From assembly GCF_005503535.1 (NCBI RefSeq), contig NZ_SCNN01000019.1:1-64000 (forward strand): a stretch of 64,000 nt of DNA, read 5' to 3'. This document shows, piece by piece, positions 58,502 through 64,000 of the stretch (its first letter is position 1; every line of letters begins with the position of its first letter). The notes under the pieces were generated by a model, which was not told where the DNA came from, ran no database searches, and worked only from the letters and a program-made list of their open reading frames with translations. Position numbers and translations under genes: made by a program. Origin of the DNA: Mesorhizobium comanense. Its GTDB lineage: Bacteria; Pseudomonadota; Alphaproteobacteria; Rhizobiales; Rhizobiaceae.

Positions 58502-59437
58502 ATGAACCAGCAGATCCGCACCTCTCTTGAAACGGGGCAAGGCGCCGAGCCGCACCTCGACCCCGGGGAGTTGTTCGACCCACGCTACGCGGCGTTCCTG
58601 GCAACGGTCTCGCACCTGCGGGCGCGTCTGCACCGCTACTGCGCCCGCATGACCGGCTCGGCTCTCGATGGCGAGGACGTCATGCAGGACGCGCTGTTCG
58701 AGGCCTACCGCAAGATCGAGCTTCTCGACGACGCGACGGCGCTGCCGCCCTGGCTGTTCCGCATCGCCCATAACAGGTGCATCGACCTCATCCGCAGCCG
58801 CCGCGCGCGGATGCGGGCCGAGGCCGGTCACGCCGGTGACGACATCGTGCTGCCGGCCGAGCCCGTGGGCCAGGCTGTGGGCCGCGCCATCGAGCGGCTG
58901 GTCGTCCACCTGCCGCCGAAGGAGCGCGCCTGCGTGCTGCTCAAGGACGTGTTCGACCATTCGCTGGAGGAGATCGCCGATCTTGTCGGCTCGACCACTG
59001 GCGGCGTCAAATCGGCGCTCAGCCGGGGCCGCGCCAAGCTCGCCGCCCTGCCGGCGCAACCGGCCGCCGCGCCCGCGCACGACCCGGAGCTGGCGCGGCT
59101 GCTCGAGCGTTATGTCGAACTCTTCAACGTCAGGGACTGGGACGGCGTGCGGGCGCTGACCAGCGCCGATGCCCGTTTGCGGGTCTCCGACTGCTACAAC
59201 GGCCTGTTCTCCCGTTCGCCCTATTTTGTCGAATATGAGCGAAGTGAACTGCCCTGGCGCCTGCGGCCCGGCACGGCCGGCAGGGAACAGGTGCTGGTCG
59301 TGGACAGGCAGCATGGGGCGGTCTGGCGGCCGGCCTATCTGGTGCGGGTCCATGCCACTGGCGGGGTGATCGACCGTATCGCCGATTACTATGCCTGTCC
59401 CTGGATATTGGAGATGGTGATCGCCGACGAAGGATGA
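58502..59437 (+). CDS. ECF sigma factor with C-terminal SnoaL/NTF2-like domain
   Basis: 311 residues from ATG 58502. Region 2 (residues about 30-100): LRARLHRYCARMTGSALDGE, DVMQDALFEAYRKIELLDDA, LPPWLFRIAHNRCIDLIRSR; region 4: LPPKERACVLLKDVFDHSLE, EIADLVGSTTGGVKSALSRG. The last 110 residues (ELFNVRDWDGVRALTSADAR and onward to IADYYACPW) form an NTF2-like fold, as in SigJ/ECF41-type sigma factors where this domain replaces an anti-sigma factor. No anti-sigma gene is adjacent, consistent with this. Targets unknown. Confidence 0.88.
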   Translation: MNQQIRTSLETGQGAEPHLDPGELFDPRYAAFLATVSHLRARLHRYCARMTGSALDGEDVMQDALFEAYRKIELLDDATALPPWLFRIAHNRCIDLIRSRRARMRAEAGHAGDDIVLPAEPVGQAVGRAIERLVVHLPPKERACVLLKDVFDHSLEEIADLVGSTTGGVKSALSRGRAKLAALPAQPAAAPAHDPELARLLERYVELFNVRDWDGVRALTSADARLRVSDCYNGLFSRSPYFVEYERSELPWRLRPGTAGREQVLVVDRQHGAVWRPAYLVRVHATGGVIDRIADYYACPWILEMVIADEG

Positions 59438-59448
59438 GCGCGGCTTTC

Positions 59449-59592
59449 CCTTCTCCCCTTGTGGGAGAAGGTGGATCGGCGCGCTAGCGCCGAGACGGAT
59501 GAGGGGTGTTCCAGCGGAGTGAGACGTTGGTGTTCCCTGGAACCCCCTCATCCGTCGCCTTCGGCGACACCTTCTCCCACAAGGGGAGAAGG
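59449..59592. repeat. Composite palindromic repeat B, copy 4
   Basis: 144 bp between convergent genes. Left stem TCGGCGCGCTAGCGCCGA, right stem TCGCCTTCGGCGA; core CAGCGGAGTGAGACG...CCTG. It is the reverse complement arrangement of copy 3. Confidence 0.9.
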
Positions 59593-59611
59593 GGAAGGCG
59601 CTCTCCCGGGC

Positions 59612-60355
59612 TCACTTCGCATCATGAAAAATGATGCCGACCGTGTGGCGCATGCCGGAGCGCAGCCGGCTGACGCCGTGGCGCAGGTTGACACGGTAAT
59701 TGCCCCTGGTTCCCTGCACCGGCCGGTTGTGGACGGCGAAGGCAACGGCGTCGCCCTGGCGCAGCGGCACCACCTCGACCCGGCTCTGCATGCGCGGCCG
59801 CTGTTCGGTGAGCGCGAACTCGCCGCCCGTGAAATCCTCGCCCGGCTCTGAAAGCAGGATCGCCACCTGCAGCGGGAAGGCGAGATCGCCGTAGAGGTCC
59901 TGGTGCAGGCAGTTGAAGTCGCCGGGCACGTATTGCAGCAGGAGCGGCGTCGGCCTGACCTGGCCGGCGGCATGGCACTGCTCGAGGAATTCGCCATGCG
60001 CCTGGGGATAGCGGATGGCGATGCCCATGCGCTCGTTCCAGCGGTTGGCGACCTCGGCCAGCCTGGGATAGAGGGCGCTGCGCAGGCCGCCGAGGAGATC
60101 GGGCAGCGGATAGAGGAAATAGCGGTATTCGCCCTTGCCGAAGCCGTGCCTGGCCATGTGGACGTGGCTGCGGAAATGCTGCTCGTCGGGGTAGAGGCCG
60201 GCGATCTGCCGGCACTCCTGCGGCGACAAGAGCTTCTCGATCACGGCGCAGCCGAAGCCGTCGAGTTCGCCGGCGAGCGCCGGCCAGTCATAACAGGCAA
60301 TGCGTGCTTCGGCCGCTTCGACCGCCGATGGCGCGACCCTGGCGTGGGCATTCAT
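59612..60355 (-). CDS. 2OG-Fe(II) oxygenase
   Basis: 247 residues. The double-stranded beta-helix metal triad is His151-x-Asp153 (CLHQDLYGD) and His226 (VNLRHGV), with Arg232 as a candidate 2-oxoglutarate contact and PLQVAILLSEPGEDFTGGEF between. It starts with a 4-base overlap (ATGA) from ogt and belongs to the alkylation-repair gene group. Some AlkB-like and prolyl-hydroxylase-like enzymes have this fold; a nucleic acid or protein repair function is inferred from context only. Confidence 0.88.
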   Translation of the reverse strand: MNAHARVAPSAVEAAEARIACYDWPALAGELDGFGCAVIEKLLSPQECRQIAGLYPDEQHFRSHVHMARHGFGKGEYRYFLYPLPDLLGGLRSALYPRLAEVANRWNERMGIAIRYPQAHGEFLEQCHAAGQVRPTPLLLQYVPGDFNCLHQDLYGDLAFPLQVAILLSEPGEDFTGGEFALTEQRPRMQSRVEVVPLRQGDAVAFAVHNRPVQGTRGNYRVNLRHGVSRLRSGMRHTVGIIFHDAK

Positions 60356-60903
60356 ATCGCGGCCTCCCGGTCGAGCAAAGCGCGCTTGCGTTCAAGGCCC
60401 CAGCGATAACCGGACAGCGAGCCGTCGGCGCGCAGCACGCGGTGGCAGGGAATGCCGAGCGCGATAGCGTTGGCGGCGCAGGCAGTGGCCACCGCGCGGG
60501 CGCCGTCCGGCATGCCGATCCGGCGGGCAAGGGCCGTGTAGGTGATGATGGCGCCGCAGGGTATGGTGCGCAGCACCTGCCAGACCCGTTGCTGGAAAGG
60601 CGTGCCGTGGCGCATGTCGAGCGGCATGTCGAGGCCGGCACCGGGCGTTTCGATGAAGCGCGCGATCGCGGCGAGGTCGTCGCGCAGGCCGGCTTCATCC
60701 CTAACGATTATCCTGCCGGGGAAACGGTCGGCAAGGTCCTGTTCCAGCGCTACGGCGTCGTCGCCGATGAGAATGGCGCAGACGCCGACCGGGCTGCGTG
60801 CGGCGAGGATCGTGCCGATGGCGGATTGGCCGACGGCATAGGCGATGGTGTCGAGGGCGGCGGCGGAAGCCGTCGCCGGGCTATGGGCTTGCATGAGGTT
60901 CAT
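60352..60903 (-). CDS. ogt: Methylated-DNA-[protein]-cysteine S-methyltransferase
   Basis: 183 residues from ATG 60903. Acceptor Cys153 in GIPCHRVLRADGSLSGYRWG; DNA-binding HTH with the arginine finger at TPFQQRVWQVLRTIPCGAII and TALARRIGMPDGARAVATAC. It directly removes methyl/alkyl groups from O6-guanine in a suicide reaction. Its sequence is close to the C-terminal part of the Ada protein encoded nearby. The frame upstream of the start reads into repeat A and is not coding. Confidence 0.94.
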   Translation of the reverse strand: MNLMQAHSPATASAAALDTIAYAVGQSAIGTILAARSPVGVCAILIGDDAVALEQDLADRFPGRIIVRDEAGLRDDLAAIARFIETPGAGLDMPLDMRHGTPFQQRVWQVLRTIPCGAIITYTALARRIGMPDGARAVATACAANAIALGIPCHRVLRADGSLSGYRWGLERKRALLDREAAI

Positions 60904-61026
60904 GGTCTTTGCTCCTTGTTGTGGATGAACCCTAGCGAAGCGGTTTGCGCTGCTCACTCCGGTGCTTGCTTTCAAATTCAAATTGCATGGTTGGAGGATG
61001 AAGGATGCCAACGTCAGCACCCCACG

Positions 61027-61074
61027 GCGCCCCCCTCTGTCCTGCCGGACATCTCCCCCACTTGGGGGGAGATT
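61027..61074 (-). repeat. Interspersed repeat A, copy 9 (reverse)
   Basis: Reverse copy between the 76-residue gene and ogt. With the forward copy at 61139 it fills most of the 303-base gap 60904-61206; no other feature seen there. Confidence 0.85.
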
Positions 61075-61138
61075 GGCAGCTTTCGCGCCGGCTCTCCCCT
61101 TGCGACGACGAAAATTGGCGAAGGCCAAGGCGATAGCC

Positions 61139-61187
61139 AATCTCCCCACCTGTGGGGGAGATGTCCGGCAGGACAGAGGGGGGGCGC
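61139..61187 (+). repeat. Interspersed repeat A, copy 10 (forward)
   Basis: Forward copy, reverse-then-forward pair order as at 50.4 kb. It ends 19 bases from the end of the 76-residue gene. Confidence 0.85.
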
Positions 61188-61206
61188 CGTAGAGCGCGAA
61201 GTGTGC

Positions 61207-61437
61207 TCATGCCACACGCGTTACCGACACCTCGCCAAGGACGAACACCTCGCCCGACACCAGCCGCAGCTCGATCTCACCGGTCCCGGTGCGGTGCCAT
61301 TCGGCCTTGCCTTCGTCGACAAGCTCGCCGATGGCGGCCAATATCCGCGACTTGGCGTCCTCCAGGTCGACGGCCGCGCCGTTGGCGATCTCGATGTTCG
61401 CACCGGTGGCGGAAGACCTGGCCATCGCGCGCATCAC
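61207..61437 (-). CDS. Hypothetical protein, 76 residues, in alkylation-repair cluster
   Basis: Starts 9 bases after the ada stop codon (ATG 61437, or Met5), so almost certainly read on the same message. The product is soluble: an N-terminal helix AAVDLEDAKSRILAAIGELV followed by EGKAEWHRTGTGEIELRLVS and EVFVLGEVSVTRV, a likely alpha-beta-beta fold with no Cys. Not recognised. It sits between ada and ogt, suggesting a role linked to that response, but there is no direct sign of function. Confidence 0.6.
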   Translation of the reverse strand: MMRAMARSSATGANIEIANGAAVDLEDAKSRILAAIGELVDEGKAEWHRTGTGEIELRLVSGEVFVLGEVSVTRVA

Positions 61438-61446
61438 CGGTCCTCG

Positions 61447-62610
61447 TCAGGCCCGCGCGGACGGGTCGGGTTTGGCGACGGCCTTCGCCGCGCCGCCCGC
61501 CTCGCGGTCGAGCAGCGCGCGCTTGCGCTCCGCCCCCCAGGCATAGCCTGACAAGGCGCCGTCCTTCCTGATCACGCGGTGGCAGGGAATGGCGACCGCA
61601 TGGGCGTTGGCGGCGCAGGCGCCGGCGATGGCGCGCGTCGATTTCGGCGCGCCGATGCGCCGCGCGATCTCGGCATAGGAGACGGTGCCGCCGGCCGGGA
61701 TCTCGCGCAAGGCCTGCCAGACGCGCTGCTGGAAGGCGGTGCCGCGCACGTCGAGCGGCAGGTCGAGGCCAAGGGCCGGCGCCTCGACAAAGCCGATGAC
61801 GCGGGCGACCAGGGCCTCGTAGCCGCTGTCGCCGCCGATGAGCCTTGCCTTGGGGAAGCGGTCCTGCAGGTCGCGCACCAGGGTGTCGGGGTCGGCCCCG
61901 AGCAGGATGGCGGCGACGCCCTTGCGGCTCGACGCGACCAGAATGGCGCCGAGCGATGTCTCGCCGACGGCGAAGCGGATTTCCTCATCGAGCCCGCCGG
62001 CGCGGTAGCGCGTCGGCGTCATGCCGAGCATGCCGGTGGATTTCTCGTAGAAGCGCCCGCTGGAGTTGAAGCCGGCATCGTAGATCGCCGACGTCACGCT
62101 GGCGCCGTCCTCCAGGCCCTGGCGGACCCGTGCGGCGCGGTGCGCGGCGGCATAGTCCTTCGGCGTCAGCCCGGTAATCGCCTTGAAGACGCGATGGAAA
62201 TAGCCGGGGCTGCGGCCGGCGGCGGCGGCCAGATCGGCCAGCGATGGCTCCGCCTCGCTGCGTTCGATGCCGCGGCAGGCCTCGGCCACCATCGCGGCGT
62301 TGCCGGCCTCGAGCGAGGGGCCGTCGGGATTGCAGCGGCGGCATGGGCGAAAGCCGGTCGCCTGCGCCGACCGCAGGCTGTCATGCAGCTCCACATTGGC
62401 GGGGTTGGCGCGCCGCGACGGGCAGGAAGGCCGGCAATAGACGCCGGTGGTGACCACGCAATACCAGAACTGCCCGTCGGCCGACTTGTCGCGCGCCACG
62501 ATGCGCGCCCAGCGCGGATCCTCGGCCACGGGCAGCGGCGTCGACTTCAGGTCCTTGGCCAGGGTGACGAACATGGCCGCATGGAATACGTTGCGGACCG
62601 GCGCCGCCAC
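61447..62610 (-). CDS. ada: Bifunctional Ada regulator and O6-methylguanine-DNA methyltransferase
   Basis: 387 residues. N-terminal domain has the zinc cysteines and methyl-phosphotriester acceptor in GVYCRPSC (Cys59, Cys63) and CRRC (Cys90, Cys93). An AraC-type HTH follows (LADLAAAAGRSPGYFHRVFK, YDAGFNSSGRFYEKSTGMLG), then the methyltransferase domain with acceptor Cys343 in IPCHRVIRKDG. Methylation turns it into an activator of the adaptive response. I chose ATG 62610 because AGGAAACGGG precedes it; ATG 62574 is also possible. Confidence 0.93.
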   Translation of the reverse strand: MAAPVRNVFHAAMFVTLAKDLKSTPLPVAEDPRWARIVARDKSADGQFWYCVVTTGVYCRPSCPSRRANPANVELHDSLRSAQATGFRPCRRCNPDGPSLEAGNAAMVAEACRGIERSEAEPSLADLAAAAGRSPGYFHRVFKAITGLTPKDYAAAHRAARVRQGLEDGASVTSAIYDAGFNSSGRFYEKSTGMLGMTPTRYRAGGLDEEIRFAVGETSLGAILVASSRKGVAAILLGADPDTLVRDLQDRFPKARLIGGDSGYEALVARVIGFVEAPALGLDLPLDVRGTAFQQRVWQALREIPAGGTVSYAEIARRIGAPKSTRAIAGACAANAHAVAIPCHRVIRKDGALSGYAWGAERKRALLDREAGGAAKAVAKPDPSARA

Positions 62611-62662
62611 CCGTTTCCTGCAAACCCGCGATGGCAGAGATCAGCCGTCGCGGCAAGCGCCG

Positions 62663-63751
62663 CTATCGTGAAACCGGTTCGGGGATGGCGGGGGCGATTT
62701 CGACGCTGATGCGGCTGGCCCGCGGCAGGACGAAACGCCCCGTCAGATGCCAGAGCAGGGACACGACCAGCACGGAGAGGTAGCCATCCACCGCATAGTG
62801 CCAGCCGGTGTAGACGGAGCCGAACAGGATAAGTGCGGCGAAGGACCAGCCGGCAATGGCCCAGCGGCGGCTGAAGCTGCTCAGGAATAAGGCGTTGAGC
62901 GTGGCGATCGCGACATGCATGCTCGGCATGGCGGAGATGCCTCCGCCAAGATGCGGGCGGCCGCTTTCATAGGCCGCAAGCAGATAATCGGCATAGACAT
63001 GGACCGATCCGGCGAAGCCGTTGCGCGCCAGGGCCATCTGCAATCCCGCAAAGCGGTCGCCGCCATGGATCTCATCATAAAAGATCGGCCCGGCGGACGA
63101 CAGCGCGGTCGCCAGAACAGTGCCGCACAGGACCGTGGTCAGGGCGAAGGCCCAGAGATAACGCAGGCGCCTGGCAGGGCTGTTCCAGAAGGCGACGAAG
63201 AGCAGGATGCCGAACCATTGCACCAGCCAACCATACCCGTAATAGGCGAAGATGATGGCCGAGACCGGCCCGGAAACGATGCCGTGCGCCCATGCCCACG
63301 GGTCGGTGCCATGCAGCCGAAAGTCGAGCTCAGCCAGCATATGATCGGCATAGAACGGAACGATGTCGGGGATGGTGATCTTGAGCGTGGTGAAGGCGGT
63401 GACGCCAAGGAAGAACAACAGGATGACGGGCGCGGCGGCCAGCCAGCGCTGCTTCAGCGTGTCCAGCATGAACCGCGTCGGATGGGGCCGGGCAAATGTC
63501 AGCCCGATCACGCCGAGACCAGCCGCCAGAAGCATGGGCAGGAACAAGAGGAAAGGGCGGGCGTAGGACTCCGAGAGATACAGGTAGCGGCCCGGCTGCA
63601 GGCAGAGAGCCGTTGCGGCATAGGCCAGGCAGAGCGCCGTCAGCAGCCAGCCGCTCCTGCTTGCCGCTATGTCCAGATCATGGAGATCGGTAAAGCGACG
63701 ATCCCCGCCGCTCCGCCCGCTGTGCGCACGCATCGAAGGACATCCCGCCAT
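62663..63751 (-). CDS. PAP2-family membrane phosphatase
   Basis: 362 residues (Met7 at 63733 may be the true start). About eight hydrophobic helices. The C-terminal PAP2 motifs are SAMPSMHVAIATLNALFLSS and GSVYTGWHYAVDGYLSVLVV (the SxMPSxH and HYxxDxxxG pair), the pattern of inositol-phosphorylceramide synthase-like or phosphatidic acid phosphatase PAP2_3 proteins; the long N-terminal membrane region matches that class. It would hydrolyse or transfer a lipid phosphate at the membrane. Substrate unknown. Alone on its strand. Confidence 0.87.
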   Translation of the reverse strand: MAGCPSMRAHSGRSGGDRRFTDLHDLDIAASRSGWLLTALCLAYAATALCLQPGRYLYLSESYARPFLLFLPMLLAAGLGVIGLTFARPHPTRFMLDTLKQRWLAAAPVILLFFLGVTAFTTLKITIPDIVPFYADHMLAELDFRLHGTDPWAWAHGIVSGPVSAIIFAYYGYGWLVQWFGILLFVAFWNSPARRLRYLWAFALTTVLCGTVLATALSSAGPIFYDEIHGGDRFAGLQMALARNGFAGSVHVYADYLLAAYESGRPHLGGGISAMPSMHVAIATLNALFLSSFSRRWAIAGWSFAALILFGSVYTGWHYAVDGYLSVLVVSLLWHLTGRFVLPRASRISVEIAPAIPEPVSR

Positions 63752-63946
63752 CTGTCCGGTTTTCGATGGTTATTTCGCATGTGATGTATTTCAAGATTAT
63801 TAAGCGCGGAGAACCCCGCAGTTTCAATATTAGTTGTTTACAATGCAATATTTGTTGGCAGGAATTTGTTGACGAAACATCGCCAAGGCAGATCCATGTT
63901 GCCTGTGCTCCCGACCGTCTGGCGCCTGATATCCGCCGAGGCGGAG
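63752..63946. other. AT-richer intergenic DNA
   Basis: This stretch includes an AT-rich block (about 63770-63880) that presumably contains the promoter of the PAP2 gene. A short open frame here (63766-63993) has no SD and no recognisable product; I do not call it. Confidence 0.4.
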
Positions 63947-63975
63947 CGGGCCATCGCCTCGACGGCGATGGCCCG
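63947..63975. terminator. 12-bp hairpin near the right edge
   Basis: CGGGCCATCGCC and GGCGATGGCCCG with a five-base loop. It lies just beyond a possible minus-strand stop codon (63980-63982), as a terminator would, but lacks a U-tract. Confidence 0.5.
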
Positions 63976-63979
63976 TGGA

Positions 63980-64000
63980 TCAGGCAGCCTTGATCAGGCC
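63980..64000 (-). CDS. Possible C-terminal end of a gene beyond the window
   Basis: Minus-strand reading gives ...GLIKAA followed by TGA at 63982-63980. Six codons are too few to identify anything; the only support is the hairpin just downstream. Confidence 0.25.
   Translation of the reverse strand, partial: GLIKAA

Noticed and set aside
63766..63993. Possible 75-codon gene at the right edge
   Set aside because: No SD, no recognisable product, and it runs through a terminator-like hairpin.
1..64000. CRISPR array, tRNA/rRNA genes, transposases, phage genes
   Set aside because: I looked for regularly spaced repeats, cloverleaf-like segments with TTCGA arms, and transposase or integrase motifs and found none; the many repeats are palindromic intergenic elements without regular spacing.

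Overview
The window is high-GC DNA from an alphaproteobacterium of the Rhizobiales, most likely Mesorhizobium or a close Phyllobacteriaceae relative. The evidence is a GTTC-N7-GTTC SOS box before dinB, a Ros/MucR-type regulator, a NodT-family outer membrane lipoprotein, a MocE-like Rieske ferredoxin, many inositol- and polyol-type transport and catabolic genes, and several families of intergenic palindromic repeats of the kind scattered through rhizobial chromosomes. It looks like ordinary chromosome with accessory patches. I saw no rRNA, tRNA, CRISPR array, transposase, prophage or replication origin.

Left part (1-15 kb): the tail of an RND pump with its NodT-type outer membrane partner; an Asp/Asn beta-hydroxylase; an RhtA-like exporter; an AT-richer two-gene patch of unknown proteins (about 3.6-5.6 kb); a three-subunit molybdenum hydroxylase (Mo, FAD/4Fe-4S and 2Fe-2S subunits, all with ATGA overlaps); then a TetR gene facing a second RND pump operon.

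15-27.6 kb: a DUF899 protein with a small membrane protein, an unusual HTH regulator, a beta-propeller protein and an aldo/keto reductase. Next comes a same-strand module made of a LacI-type regulator (apparently with an ATT start), a divergent PanB-like enzyme, a membrane di-iron hydroxylase, a sugar-binding protein and a MocE-type ferredoxin. It resembles parts of rhizopine catabolism loci but lacks the transporter and the reductase. A DUF559 nuclease-like gene between inverted repeat copies, a GST and an RTX protein follow.

27.8-35.7 kb holds the most unusual group: a HerA-like ATPase coupled to a sulfotransferase, a MucR-like regulator with altered zinc ligands, a DUF6502-DUF5666 pair, and a glycosyltransferase overlapping a second, closely similar sulfotransferase. 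Four copies of one 17-bp palindrome (consensus GTGGGWAAATTTCCCAC) lie in its two intergenic regions. I infer a co-regulated set that may modify a surface glycan by sulfation.

35.7-51.8 kb: an Rrf2 regulator with a methyltransferase, a GNAT protein, a predicted aminopeptidase and a cupin; then a long catabolic locus with RpiR regulator, SDR, mannitol dehydrogenase-family enzyme, TIM-barrel isomerase, a complete RbsABC-type importer with two permeases, a nucleoside hydrolase, and a divergent Gfo/Idh/MocA oxidoreductase. Palindromic repeats sit inside this operon. 51.8-64 kb: Nudix hydrolase, fatty-acid-hydroxylase-like protein, three small exported proteins, SOS-regulated dinB, HxlR with a divergent DHFR-like reductase, an HSL-type esterase, an ECF sigma factor with a C-terminal NTF2-like domain, an alkylation-repair cluster (ada, an unknown 76-residue gene, ogt, a 2OG-Fe(II) oxygenase) and a PAP2 phosphatase.

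GC-rich DNA gives many long antisense frames here. I assigned genes by protein family, overlap and ribosome binding sites. All family assignments come from reading motifs, not from database searches.
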